From an uncultured Saccharospirillaceae bacterium (GTDB lineage: Bacteria; Pseudomonadota; Gammaproteobacteria; Pseudomonadales; Oceanobacteraceae): 64,000 bases of DNA. Where the stretch lies: positions 62,001-126,000 of the forward strand of contig CANMOZ010000012.1 of NCBI GenBank assembly GCA_947499545.1, written 5' to 3'. Shown one piece after another: positions 1-8,774 of this stretch; the stretch's first letter is position 1; each line of letters starts with the position of its first letter. Both the position numbers and the translations under genes were made by a program. Below the pieces are notes generated by a model. The model saw only the letters and a program-made list of their open reading frames with translations, had not been told where the DNA came from and did no database searches.

Positions 1-1
1 A

Positions 2-40
2 CAGGCCACAGTGCTGCTGACGAGAATGCTGGGTTTCTAA
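2..40 (+). CDS. possible 3' end of an upstream gene (partial)
   Basis: One forward frame is open from the window edge and closes at a TAA at 38-40, giving only about 12 codons (QATVLLTRMLGF). It lies 20 bases before arsC, so it could be the tail of an earlier ars-operon gene such as a regulator. The fragment is too short to identify, and another frame also stays open across the edge. Confidence 0.2.
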   Translation, partial: QATVLLTRMLGF

Positions 41-60
41 TACATGGTAATGATCACACA

Positions 61-525
61 ATGAAAATACTCTATCTTTGCACCCATAATCGCTGTCGTA
101 GCATTTTGAGTGAAGCCATCACAAACCATTTATCGAAAGGCCAATTAATGGCTTTTAGCGCTGGTAGTCAGCCGGCCAAACAGGTACACCCCCTCACGAT
201 GGCTTTTCTATCTGAAAGAGGCATACCGACAACTGGGTTACACTGTCAATCTTGGGATGCGTTCAAATCCGATGAGTTTGATGCCGTGATTACCCTCTGC
301 GACAGCGCCGCCACCGAGAATTGTCCCTTATGGATGGGCACCGCCATCAAGCTTCACTGGCCTCTGCCCGACCCAACTCAGATCACAGGCTCTGAAGCAG
401 ATATCCGTGCAGCCTTTTATGATGTCATGGATATTATCGAGCAACGTGTTGATCAACTATTGGCTCTAAAGCCTTTATCCCAAACCGAACGCCAAGCAGC
501 TTTAAAGCAACTGACTGAGGAATAG
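61..525 (+). CDS. arsC: arsenate reductase ArsC, low-molecular-weight phosphatase type
   Basis: This 154-aa cytoplasmic enzyme reduces arsenate to arsenite, which the next gene exports. It carries the LMW-PTP P-loop CX5R at residues 7-13 (C-T-H-N-R-C-R), two further cysteines at 80 and 88, and a DP dipeptide near residue 104 that fits the general-acid loop. This layout matches the three-cysteine family in which an intramolecular disulfide cascade is resolved by thioredoxin, rather than the glutaredoxin-linked E. coli ArsC. The length is normal for the family. acr3 follows 8 bases after the stop, so the two are almost certainly co-transcribed. Whether a regulator precedes them cannot be seen because the window starts just upstream. 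Confidence 0.9.
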   Translation: MKILYLCTHNRCRSILSEAITNHLSKGQLMAFSAGSQPAKQVHPLTMAFLSERGIPTTGLHCQSWDAFKSDEFDAVITLCDSAATENCPLWMGTAIKLHWPLPDPTQITGSEADIRAAFYDVMDIIEQRVDQLLALKPLSQTERQAALKQLTEE

Positions 526-533
526 CTTTTTTC

Positions 534-1565
534 ATGGGTGTATTTGAACGTTATCTATCTCTGTGGGTAAGCTTATGCATGGCCACAGGTGTATTGTTGG
601 GAAGTGTGTTTCCTAGCCTATTTCAAAGTTTTGCTGCGCTTGAACTGGCACAAGTCAACATACCGATCGCAATCTTTATTTGGGTCATGATCTACCCGAT
701 GATGGTTCAAGTCGATTTTTCTTCAATAAGAGAGATCAAGGATAAACCAAAGGGTCTTCTTTTAACGGTGACCGTTAATTGGTTTATAAAGCCTTTTAGC
801 ATGGCGATCTTAGGTTGGCTCTTTTTTAAAGTGCTTTTTGCAAGCTGGGTAGACCCACAAACGGCATCGGAGTACATCGCCGGCATGATTTTGCTTGGGG
901 TGGCTCCCTGTACCGCAATGGTATTTGTCTGGAGCCACTTAACAAAAGGGGACCCTAACTACACATTAATTCAGGTATCGCTCAATGATTTGATTATGGT
1001 CGTTGCATTTGCGCCCATTGCTGCCTTTTTATTAGGCGTGAGCGATGTGAGTGTGCCTTGGGACACGTTGATCCTGTCCGTCATTTTATACGTCATCATT
1101 CCTTTGGTTGCTGGTGTGTTAACACGCCGAGCTTTAGATTCCAAACAGGACCACAGCCGTTTAAACGCTTTTACTCAAAGCCTGAAGCCCCTTTCCATCG
1201 CTGGCTTACTGGCAACCGTTATTTTATTGTTCGGATTTCAGGCAACCACCCTATTGGCTAACCCCTTCGCCATAGGGCTGATTGCTATTCCGTTACTGAT
1301 TCAAACTTATGGGATTTTTGCTCTAACCTATGGCGCTGCAAAATACCTGAAGCTGCCTTATAACATTGCTGCACCCGCCAGCTTAATTGGAACCTCCAAC
1401 TTTTTCGAGTTGGCCGTGGCTGTCGCCATTTCTCTGTTTGGTGTGCAATCAGGTGCCGCTCTGGCAACCGTTGTTGGTGTACTCGTCGAAGTGCCCGTTA
1501 TGTTGACGCTGGTTCATTTCGCTAACCGAACTCAACACTGGTTCAAAAATCACCAAGCGGCCTGA
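534..1565 (+). CDS. acr3: arsenite efflux transporter, ACR3 family
   Basis: This 343-aa inner-membrane protein has about ten hydrophobic segments and no ATPase domain, so it should be a secondary arsenite/H+ antiporter. The conserved ACR3 cysteine is visible in the segment VAPCTAMVF (Cys126), and a late membrane segment holds the conserved Glu in NFFELAVAV. The length fits the family, and the position right after arsC fits the job: ArsC makes arsenite and ACR3 removes it. A GAGGA sequence overlapping the end of arsC can serve as ribosome binding site. The gene ends one base before the convergent fliJ stop codon, so any terminator must overlap coding sequence. Confidence 0.92.
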   Translation: MGVFERYLSLWVSLCMATGVLLGSVFPSLFQSFAALELAQVNIPIAIFIWVMIYPMMVQVDFSSIREIKDKPKGLLLTVTVNWFIKPFSMAILGWLFFKVLFASWVDPQTASEYIAGMILLGVAPCTAMVFVWSHLTKGDPNYTLIQVSLNDLIMVVAFAPIAAFLLGVSDVSVPWDTLILSVILYVIIPLVAGVLTRRALDSKQDHSRLNAFTQSLKPLSIAGLLATVILLFGFQATTLLANPFAIGLIAIPLLIQTYGIFALTYGAAKYLKLPYNIAAPASLIGTSNFFELAVAVAISLFGVQSGAALATVVGVLVEVPVMLTLVHFANRTQHWFKNHQAA

Positions 1566-1566
1566 G

Positions 1567-1998
1567 CTAAGAGGCTTTTAAGCTGGCAAGTCTGCTCGCT
1601 GTATCATTAATAAACTGCTGCATTCGTTTTTCTTCCATGACCAGCTGTTCTTGCTGGTCTCGCTTAACCAGTTTTTCAAATAAAAGACGCTTACTGCGAA
1701 CACTGGCGTACAACTCTAACACTTGATGACGTCTGTCCTGATGCAGTTTTATGCGCTCCGCTTGCTGAACAATGGCAATGTCTAATTGAACAATGAAGTG
1801 TGCATTTTGCTTCATCAAGCTTGCCGCTTTTTTCCCAACCGCAGCCTGACCTTCCAAATACTCTTCTTTATAAGTAATGAGCTCTTGTTTTTTATTTTCA
1901 TCTTGGGTTAACGCTTGAGTCACACTCCCCAAAAGCTCTAAAACTTCTTGCTCTTTTGTCTGCATGAGCTGCAATAGGAACTCGTATCGGCCTGCCAT
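1567..1998 (-). CDS. fliJ: flagellar export chaperone/stalk FliJ
   Basis: This 143-aa, highly charged, almost wholly alpha-helical protein has the antiparallel coiled-coil character of FliJ, the stalk that sits inside the FliI hexamer and links the ATPase to the FlhA export gate. The N-terminal pattern (RYEFLLQLMQTKEQE) is typical of gammaproteobacterial FliJ, and the length is normal. It is the last gene of fliEFGHIJ, 45 bases after fliI, and ends tail-to-tail with acr3. The fliK gene that follows fliJ in many gammaproteobacteria is absent here. Confidence 0.88.
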   Translation of the reverse strand: MAGRYEFLLQLMQTKEQEVLELLGSVTQALTQDENKKQELITYKEEYLEGQAAVGKKAASLMKQNAHFIVQLDIAIVQQAERIKLHQDRRHQVLELYASVRSKRLLFEKLVKRDQQEQLVMEEKRMQQFINDTASRLASLKAS

Positions 1999-2043
1999 GC
2001 TTTATGCCTTCTTGCTCAGCAACGTTTGAAAACCTTATTTGTG

Positions 2044-3435
2044 TTACCCTTGCCCCGCAGGCATGCCTTGGTTTAGACCAGAAGCCTTCGACATTAAGCC
2101 TGCTTGCTCACCTCCCAACACTTGCTGTAATGCCGCAATGCTTTCTTCGAGAGAAGCGTGCTCATTCAAGCGCTGTTGTAAAAACAATTTAATGGCCGGT
2201 AAGCGCTCTAACGCCCTATCTAACAACGGATTGGTGCCTTGCACGTAAGCTCCTACCTGTATGAGATCTTGGTTTTGCCGGAAACTGCCATACAAATGTT
2301 TTAAGTTGATGGCTTGCTGCAAGTTGTCTTCTGTCACAATATTTTGCATGGCACGGCTGACAGAAGCCTCCACATCAATCGCAGGATAATGACCTTCTTC
2401 TGCCATTGAGCGCGACAAAATCACATGCCCATCTAATATCGCGCGTGCCGCATCCGCAATCGGATCTTGTAAATCATCACCTTCTGTCAGCACGGTATAG
2501 AATGCCGTAATAGAGCCGGACCCAGGCTTGCCATTGCCTGCCCGCTCAACCAATTTTGGAAGCTTGGCAAAAACGGAAGGTGGGTATCCTTTGGTCGCGG
2601 GAGGCTCCCCCACGGCTAATGCAATTTCACGCTGCGCTTGTGCAAAACGGGTTAAGGAATCCATCAGCAATAAAACATTTTTACCTTGATCACGAAAATA
2701 TTCGGCAATGGCCGTTGCATAATACGCAGCCCTCAGTCTCAACAAGGGTGATTCATCCGCAGGGGCCGCGACCACAACAGAGCGTGCCAACCCGGCATCA
2801 CCTAAATTGTGATCGATAAACTCTTGTACTTCGCGACCACGCTCTCCAATTAATCCGACGACCGTTATATCTGCAGAGGTATATCGCGTCATCATGCCCA
2901 AGAGCACACTCTTACCAACACCTGAACCCGCAAACAGCCCCATACGTTGACCTTGCCCCACGGTGCATAAAGCGTTAATCGCTCGAACCCCAACATCCAG
3001 GGGCTGAGTAATGGGCGCTCGATGCAAAGGATTGATGGAACTCCCTTGCAGCGGCACCCAATCATCGACTTCACCCAAGGGGCGCCCATCTAATGGGGTA
3101 CTCTGACCACCCAACACGCGCCCTAGCAGAGTTTCACCGACAGGTAATCGACTGGAATCAGGAATAGGTTCAACCGTTGCACCCGGCTGTACACCTTCAA
3201 TGGAACCGATGGGCATCAAATAGACTTTATTCCCATCAAAGCCGACCACTTCTGCTTCAGCCCATTGGTGATCAGGCATTGCAATGCGGCATCGATCTCC
3301 CATTTTAACCGCACACCCCACAGCCTCCAGTGCCAGCCCAACCAACCGTGTTAAATGCCCTCTCACCAGCGGTTTGGGTGCTTGCCTTAAACGACTGTGA
3401 TATTGCACTACCCAAGCAACCCAATCAGCCGTCAT
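2044..3435 (-). CDS. fliI: flagellum-specific export ATPase FliI
   Basis: FliI is the hexameric ATPase of the flagellar type III export apparatus and is related to F1-beta. The Walker A motif GSGVGKS lies at about residues 170-176, the Walker B strand (VLLLMDS) near residue 255, and the conserved block TKGYPPSVF near residue 310. I place the start at 3435 because AGGAG lies seven bases upstream of that ATG. An alternative ATG five codons earlier (3450) has no comparable site. With this start the gene overlaps the end of fliH by 11 bases, suggesting translational coupling. Predicted length is 463 aa, slightly above the Salmonella protein. Confidence 0.95.
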   Translation of the reverse strand: MTADWVAWVVQYHSRLRQAPKPLVRGHLTRLVGLALEAVGCAVKMGDRCRIAMPDHQWAEAEVVGFDGNKVYLMPIGSIEGVQPGATVEPIPDSSRLPVGETLLGRVLGGQSTPLDGRPLGEVDDWVPLQGSSINPLHRAPITQPLDVGVRAINALCTVGQGQRMGLFAGSGVGKSVLLGMMTRYTSADITVVGLIGERGREVQEFIDHNLGDAGLARSVVVAAPADESPLLRLRAAYYATAIAEYFRDQGKNVLLLMDSLTRFAQAQREIALAVGEPPATKGYPPSVFAKLPKLVERAGNGKPGSGSITAFYTVLTEGDDLQDPIADAARAILDGHVILSRSMAEEGHYPAIDVEASVSRAMQNIVTEDNLQQAINLKHLYGSFRQNQDLIQVGAYVQGTNPLLDRALERLPAIKLFLQQRLNEHASLEESIAALQQVLGGEQAGLMSKASGLNQGMPAGQG

Positions 3436-4426
3436 GAGGAGGCTCCTCATCTTCTTCGTTGGCTTGTGTGGGTGCGTCTTGTGATGGTTCTTTTGGAATC
3501 GATGAGTCTGATTTTATTGTTGGATCAGGTTGATGTTCTTCTTCATTATTTTCCACCGCCCCAACGTTAGCTTCTAATTCACTCTTTTCTGTTTCAACGT
3601 CATCAGCCTCTAAACCTTCTTCAACATCCGTTGTTAGAGGGCTGTGTTCAGGGAAATGTTCAAGCCTTAATTCATCTAAAACCTGTTCAATGCGGTCTTC
3701 TACGCGGTAATTAATCAACGAGTCTGTAGCTTCTACTCGACAATCACCAGGCTCTAATTCAGGGTCGTTAATAAATTCAACAGGAAGAGGTGAATTCCAA
3801 TGCTGTCCCAACACATCAATATCACGTGCATTTAGATACACTCGAATATTTTTCGCACCGACCGGTAAGGCTTCGACCGCTTCATGAACCAAATGCACAA
3901 TATCTTGTTGTGAGAGCGCAGGCTGCGTTCGCACCACTGCCCGAACGGCTTGTTCAATCAGCCCAGAAAATGCCACTTCTAAAGCGTCTTGTTGGTCATT
4001 AACTGGGGCTAGCAACTGTTTGGCAATGGCTCTTAAAGCAGCAACCTCGTTCGCAATTTCTGCTTTTGCATCGGCAAGGCCCTGTTCAAAACCTAATTTT
4101 TGACCTTGTGTTTTCCCTTCCTCTAATCCCTTGGTTTTGCCTTCTTGAAACCCTTGTTGATACCCCTCTTGATGCCCTTGCTCATGCCCTTCTTGCTTAC
4201 CTTCTAACAACCCTTGTTGATACCCCTCGGTTTGCGCTTCTTGGCGAATGTTCTCAAGCTCTTCTGCGGTCGGTAAGACAATCGGCTCCTCATCTATTTC
4301 TTCCGATTCTGTAGACAAGTCCGCTTTATTCTCATCTTCTCCCCAAGAAGGCATATCCCAGGCGCGTACGTTAGCCTCCACGTCTTCTGCTGGAATCAGG
4401 TTTTTAGATTTTTCACCTACCGCCAT
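3425..4426 (-). CDS. fliH: flagellar export ATPase regulator FliH, extended
   Basis: FliH dimerises, binds FliI and anchors the ATPase to the FliN ring. At 333 aa it is longer than the usual 230-260 aa. Residues 68-116 contain 13 glycines spaced exactly every four residues, an unusually long GxxxG run of the type known from FliH helices. A conserved C-terminal FliH domain follows (about 120-260) and then about 75 acidic, low-complexity residues. The acidic N-terminal region (residues 30-60) is probably disordered. The stop overlaps the fliI start. Identity is secure from the GxxxG array and operon position; the role of the tail is unknown. Confidence 0.9.
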   Translation of the reverse strand: MAVGEKSKNLIPAEDVEANVRAWDMPSWGEDENKADLSTESEEIDEEPIVLPTAEELENIRQEAQTEGYQQGLLEGKQEGHEQGHQEGYQQGFQEGKTKGLEEGKTQGQKLGFEQGLADAKAEIANEVAALRAIAKQLLAPVNDQQDALEVAFSGLIEQAVRAVVRTQPALSQQDIVHLVHEAVEALPVGAKNIRVYLNARDIDVLGQHWNSPLPVEFINDPELEPGDCRVEATDSLINYRVEDRIEQVLDELRLEHFPEHSPLTTDVEEGLEADDVETEKSELEANVGAVENNEEEHQPDPTIKSDSSIPKEPSQDAPTQANEEDEEPPHDG

Positions 4427-4453
4427 GTCGAACCTTTGAGCATTAGCTTAGGT

Positions 4454-5494
4454 TTACAGCATCGCTTCTCCACCAGCACCTCCCAGCACAATTTCACCAG
4501 CATCGGCCATACGACGAGCAATCGTGAGAATTTCTTTTTGAGCCCCTTCCACTTCACTGACTTTAACGGGGCCTTTCGCTTCTAAATCATCTTTTAATAG
4601 TTCAGCAGCACGTTTTGACATGTTCCTGAAGATTTTTTCTTTAAGGTTTTCATCGGCACCTTTAAGCGCTAGCACTAATAGATCGGTTGAAACCTCTCTC
4701 AGTAAGGCCTGAATACCGCGATCGTCGACATCAACCAAGTTCTCAAAGACGAACATCAACTCTTCAATTTGAGTACCCAAATCATCGTCCACTTCTTTAA
4801 TCGACTCCAAAAGATCCGCGGCCAAATTAGAGTCCAAGAAGTTGACAATATTCGCTGTACACTTAACGCCCCCCATTTGGGTGGTTTGAGCACCCTGGTT
4901 GCCAGAAAACTGGCGCTCTAAAATATCGTTCAGTTCGTGTAAGGCGGCAGGTTGAACGGCCTGTAAGGCTGAGACCCTCATAATGATGTCCAACCGCACT
5001 TTCTCATCAAAATTCGCCAAGATTTCAGCGGCCTGATCAGCGTCTAAATAAGACACCACGATGGCTTGGATTTGTGGGTGCTCGTGGCGAATGACATCAG
5101 CAACTTGACGAGCCTCCATCCACTTTAAAGTATCAAGGCCTGTTGTATTGCCGCCCAGCAAAATTCGATCAATAAGGGTATTAGCTTTATCTGTACCCAA
5201 TGCTTGAGTCAGCATGGTTCGAATGTATTCATCTGCCCCAAGCCCCATACCTGTCTGGGCACCAACCTCCTCCATAAATTCAGCCAATACGCCTTCAACC
5301 TGGGCTTGGGTGACGTCATGAAGCGAGGCCATGGTATTGCCTAGTTTCTGTACTTCTTTAGGCCCCATGTGTTTGAGGATTTCTGCAGCATCTTTTTCAC
5401 CCAAACTGAGCATCAAGATGGCCGCCCGCTCGATGTAACTCAAAGAGGCAAGATCATTTTTCTCACCTTTCTCGTCTTTCTTATCATCAGCCAT
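4454..5494 (-). CDS. fliG: flagellar motor switch protein FliG
   Basis: FliG is the rotor component that contacts the stator MotA and binds FliF, FliM and FliN. The 346-aa sequence shows the expected all-helical, three-domain layout. The highly conserved C-terminal segment carries QKEILTIARRMADAGEIVL just before the end, and the charged torque helix is present (around residues 280-300). A GAGAGGG ribosome binding site precedes the ATG. It follows fliF after a 173-base gap and precedes fliH by 27 bases. The first residues are unusually charged (KKDEKGEKND). Confidence 0.96.
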   Translation of the reverse strand: MADDKKDEKGEKNDLASLSYIERAAILMLSLGEKDAAEILKHMGPKEVQKLGNTMASLHDVTQAQVEGVLAEFMEEVGAQTGMGLGADEYIRTMLTQALGTDKANTLIDRILLGGNTTGLDTLKWMEARQVADVIRHEHPQIQAIVVSYLDADQAAEILANFDEKVRLDIIMRVSALQAVQPAALHELNDILERQFSGNQGAQTTQMGGVKCTANIVNFLDSNLAADLLESIKEVDDDLGTQIEELMFVFENLVDVDDRGIQALLREVSTDLLVLALKGADENLKEKIFRNMSKRAAELLKDDLEAKGPVKVSEVEGAQKEILTIARRMADAGEIVLGGAGGEAML

Positions 5495-5667
5495 AACGGC
5501 CCTCTCACCCAGTAAGCTATTCGCTTGTCGCTAAACGATTATCAATGCAAAGCAACGCTCTCTCATAAGATCATGTTTAGTGGGGATTTATTCCAATGAC
5601 CAACACCCACCGCCCAAGCACTAAAAGCGTTATTAAAGCGACTATGGTTACTCGCTTTGAGTATTAA

Positions 5668-7365
5668 TCAGTCATCACTAATCCAACGTTTAACCGCTTG
5701 AGCAACACGAGCAGGGTCTTCCGCCAAAAGGGCTTTTAACGCATCCAATTGACGCTCATAACCTTCCGAAGAACCAGGCAAACTGTAGTCTTCCATGCTG
5801 GCTAAAGTAACTTTATCGTCACCAAATAGATCTTCGGTATCCCCCAGATCATCGATTTCGGTTTCTTCTTCATCACGACCACGTGCCATAAGACTGCGCA
5901 CAACGGGTCTTATAACGCCGAAGATAAGGATCAAAATAAAGAGTCCACCCAGAACTTGTTTGACGATGTCCCAGAACCAAGGTTGAGTCCAAAACCCTGG
6001 CTCATCAAAAATTTCAGGGGCCCCTAAGAAGGTCGAATTAATAACAGAGACACTGTCACCTCTAGCCGCATTAAAGCCAACGGCATCCTTCACAAGCATT
6101 TCAAGTCGGGTGAGTTCGTCTGCCGTCCAAGGTTGGTAGCTGACATCGCCCGATTCTGGGTCTTCCACTCGTTTGTCATTAACAGCAACGGCAACCGTCA
6201 ACCGCTGTAAACGTCCGACTTGATGACGCGTATAACTCATGGTCCGATCCACTTCGTAATTACGAGTGGCTTCAGACTTTCGTTCAACTGGGGTTAAAGG
6301 CTCCCCTGTTGCAGGGTCTACAGCGACCTCCGGCACTTCAGCAGCCCCCGGCGGCTGATTGCTTAGAGCGCCCGGCACACCCCCTTCGGGTTTCAATACA
6401 CTTTCTTGGTTTAACGTTTGTTCACTGCGAAGGGCGATGAGATCAGGGTTAAATAATTCTTCTGCTTGCTCTACTTCTGTAAAATCGACTTCCGCCGAGA
6501 CTTCTGCTTTAAAGTGCTGATTGCCAACCAAGGGTTCCAACAATCTAGCCAAACGCTGCATCAAATTATCTTCAAGCTTTTTGGCGTATTCCAACTGCTT
6601 GGTGGCTAAAATGTCTTCCTCACTCGGCTCATCTTTCGACAATAAATTGCCGCGCTGATCAACCAACGTAACATTCGCCATTTTGAGTTCGGGAATGCTG
6701 GATGCGACCAAGCTCATAATCGCATTGGCTTGCTCCCGGTCTAATGCTCGCCCAGCGTAAATTTCTAAAAACACCGATGCGCGTGGTTCTCGAGAATCTC
6801 GAACAAAGACAGACTGCTTGGGCAAGGCTAAATGAACCCGTGCGGCTCGTACTGAGGTTAGGCTGGAAATCGTTCGGGCTAATTCACCTTCCAAGCCCCT
6901 TCTATAACGTGCATTTTCAATAAACTGGCTGGTGCCAAGGCCTTGCTCTTTGTCGATCAATTCCAAACCAACGGTTGGGTCTTCCGCTAATACGGTACCG
7001 GCCAGAGCCATTCTGGCATTGTGTAATTGATCTTGAGGAACACTCAACACGCCCGTTTGAGTGTTGATTCGATAATCAATACCCTCCCCATCTAAGGTCG
7101 AAAGCACTTCCTGGACGTTGTACCCTTCTAATGATCCCATCAAGGGTTTATAAGGGGTTTCTTGGGACCAAATGACAATGGCAACGGCTGTCGCCACAAT
7201 CGCAGCAAATCCAACCATTAACGCAATTTGACGAATAATACTGAGCTTGCCAAAACCCGTAAAAGCGGGATGCCCCGTTTCCATCAAATGGGTTTCAGCC
7301 GTATCGGGTTGACCGGTGGGGGTTTCGGACCTTTCTTCCTCTTCTTCCGCGCTTTCTGCTGCCAT
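5668..7365 (-). CDS. fliF: flagellar MS-ring protein FliF
   Basis: This 565-aa protein forms the membrane-embedded MS ring on which the flagellum is built. Two membrane segments frame a large periplasmic domain: residues about 45-68, and about 458-480 (LGGLFILILIFGVI). The YscJ/FliF ring-building motifs lie at about 70-240. The cytoplasmic tail ends in RVAQAVKRWISDD, the conserved helix that inserts into FliG. The N terminus is acidic, with a run of Glu at residues 8-11. A -24/-12 promoter candidate lies about 90 bases upstream at 7455-7470, so fliF may have its own promoter despite following fliE. Confidence 0.96.
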   Translation of the reverse strand: MAAESAEEEEERSETPTGQPDTAETHLMETGHPAFTGFGKLSIIRQIALMVGFAAIVATAVAIVIWSQETPYKPLMGSLEGYNVQEVLSTLDGEGIDYRINTQTGVLSVPQDQLHNARMALAGTVLAEDPTVGLELIDKEQGLGTSQFIENARYRRGLEGELARTISSLTSVRAARVHLALPKQSVFVRDSREPRASVFLEIYAGRALDREQANAIMSLVASSIPELKMANVTLVDQRGNLLSKDEPSEEDILATKQLEYAKKLEDNLMQRLARLLEPLVGNQHFKAEVSAEVDFTEVEQAEELFNPDLIALRSEQTLNQESVLKPEGGVPGALSNQPPGAAEVPEVAVDPATGEPLTPVERKSEATRNYEVDRTMSYTRHQVGRLQRLTVAVAVNDKRVEDPESGDVSYQPWTADELTRLEMLVKDAVGFNAARGDSVSVINSTFLGAPEIFDEPGFWTQPWFWDIVKQVLGGLFILILIFGVIRPVVRSLMARGRDEEETEIDDLGDTEDLFGDDKVTLASMEDYSLPGSSEGYERQLDALKALLAEDPARVAQAVKRWISDD

Positions 7366-7454
7366 GCCTAACTCATAAAAGGCCCATCAACCTCAGGGCG
7401 AGTGTCATCACCAAAGTCTGTTCGACCGTCCACCCCCGTCATCTGAAACGACAT

Positions 7455-7470
7455 GGCGAAATACGTGCCA
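7455..7470 (-). promoter_or_regulatory. sigma-54 (-24/-12) promoter candidate for fliF
   Basis: Read on the minus strand this is TGGCACGTATTTCGCC: an exact TGGCACG -24 half, then GC at the -12 position with the obligatory ten bases between GG and GC. The -12 half (TTCGC) deviates from TTGC by one inserted C. It lies about 90 bases before the fliF ATG in the fliE-fliF gap. Confidence 0.65.
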
Positions 7471-7519
7471 TTTGATAAAGGCTCTATGAGCAAAAACATC
7501 ACTATCTTTGTTTTATTTT

Positions 7520-7951
7520 TTAAAGCGGCATATTCATGATGTCTTTATAAGCATCTACGAGCTTATTTCGAACTTCGGTCATGGCTTGAAAGGAGACGCT
7601 GGCCTTTTGCAAGGCCACCATTACCTCTGGCAAATCAACCTGTGGATCACCCTGTTCTAACCGGGTCGCCATATCAGACGCAACGTTTTGTTTACGATTA
7701 ACTTCATTGATCGCATTGCTGAACATGGTCTGAAAATTGGGAACATTTGGGTCTGGTTTTATATCGGGATAGTTCTGGCTGACACGCTCAGCAGGCTGAG
7801 CCTTATTAACAGAACCGGGTTGGACTTGCTGCTGCAGCTGTTGCACCCGGTCAGCAAAGCTCTCTGTTGGTGCCATTGCTTGGGTTTGCATTTCCGCTTT
7901 CACTTGACGCATTTGCATCAAAACCTGTTGAATATCGGCTCGTGCTACCAT
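7520..7951 (-). CDS. fliE: flagellar hook-basal body protein FliE
   Basis: FliE joins the MS ring to the proximal rod and is the first rod protein exported. The C-terminal half (about residues 70-143) holds the family signature: a helix around [14 protein letters not shown], the segment [15 protein letters not shown], and a final helix with [12 protein letters not shown]. The 143-aa length exceeds the usual 100-115 aa because of a Gln-rich N-terminal stretch (residues 37-45). An AAGGGTGAG ribosome binding site precedes the ATG. It opens the fliEFGHIJ block. Confidence 0.93.
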   Translation of the reverse strand: MVARADIQQVLMQMRQVKAEMQTQAMAPTESFADRVQQLQQQVQPGSVNKAQPAERVSQNYPDIKPDPNVPNFQTMFSNAINEVNRKQNVASDMATRLEQGDPQVDLPEVMVALQKASVSFQAMTEVRNKLVDAYKDIMNMPL

Positions 7952-7988
7952 GTCTCACCCTTGCAAAAAACAACGCTGGGTTCGCTCT

Positions 7989-8004
7989 TGCATGAACAAG
8001 ACCA
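7989..8004 (-). promoter_or_regulatory. weaker sigma-54 (-24/-12) promoter candidate for fliE
   Basis: On the minus strand this reads TGGTCTTGTTCATGCA. The GG-N10-GC spacing is correct, but the -24 half is TGGT instead of TGGC and the -12 half is ATGC. It lies about 38 bases upstream of the fliE ATG, the usual distance. Support comes mainly from the four better sites in the same regulon. Confidence 0.4.
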
Positions 8005-8130
8005 ATTTCGATAGGTTCAATGAGTTCTTTCTTAAGTCAAATGAAGTCATGAAGCGCTCAGAGCAAAATGCTAAATCAGCATCAAAAACACTCCGAGCAA
8101 TCCGTTTAATGTGATGAATTTAGGTTTTTT

Positions 8131-8448
8131 TCACAAACCAGGCATCGGGGTAAAGGGGTTTCCAAGTACAAAGTTAGAAGTGTTTAACGTATTTAAATCA
8201 ATTGACACGACAATCATATGCGGCGTCGCATCGCACATATCTGGTGCTAATCGAATCAGCGTCAATTTTGGAACAACGCCCTCTTCAATCACCGCAGTAA
8301 AATCTCCCTTATTCGTACAACCTCTACTGGTGACATAAAACTCCACAGCCCTTGTACCAAAAGCTGCTCCATGAACCCTTTCAACCTCTGCTGCATGACC
8401 GCTCAAACTAAACAAAAAGGGCACTGCTGCCCACCATGATCTCATCAT
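8131..8448 (-). CDS. small secreted protein of unknown function
   Basis: This 105-aa protein has a clear Sec signal peptide (residues 1-19, cleavage after SGHA) and a short mature part of about 86 aa. The mature part holds two cysteines (GCTNKGD and DMCDAT), probably a periplasmic disulfide. AAGGAG lies seven bases before the ATG, which supports a real gene. I recognise no family. It lies between the two flagellar blocks on the same strand, but 180 bases separate it from fliE and that gap holds a separate promoter candidate, so a flagellar role is not implied. Confidence 0.6.
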   Translation of the reverse strand: MMRSWWAAVPFLFSLSGHAAEVERVHGAAFGTRAVEFYVTSRGCTNKGDFTAVIEEGVVPKLTLIRLAPDMCDATPHMIVVSIDLNTLNTSNFVLGNPFTPMPGL

Positions 8449-8774
8449 TCATCAACTCCTTTCTTCAACACTACGTGATTTACAGCTTTAAAGTTCGCTT
8501 GTCGGCGAACAAAGCAGGGAGAAAATTAATAAGATTCGCAGTATAAAAAAACCAGAGGTAACTAAGTTGGCCTACGCATTCCAAAAAAAGGCTATAAATT
8601 ACTATGCACTAATCTCAACATCAACTCTACAAAATGTAAGAACTGAAATTAGGTTTAAATAGAGGGATGTACATTCCGTCAACAAAGACCAGAATGCTTG
8701 GGATTGGAACACTAAAAAACCGACCATAAACATACAACGATTAATTAAAGTGCCCAACAGATTAAGGGCGAGTA
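8449..8774. other. intergenic region, no gene seen
   Basis: This 326-base AT-rich gap lies upstream of the small secreted protein and downstream of the one-TM protein. It contains one short inverted repeat, GTTCGC-6-GCGAAC at 8493-8510, about 45 bases before the small protein's start. That repeat could be an operator or weak hairpin. No open frame of convincing quality was found. Confidence 0.5.

Noticed and set aside
5635-5658. Short AAAGCGA/TCGCTTT stem after fliF
   Set aside because: A 7-bp AT-containing stem with a 10-base loop and no T-run. fliG follows as expected for the same transcript, so a terminator is not supported.
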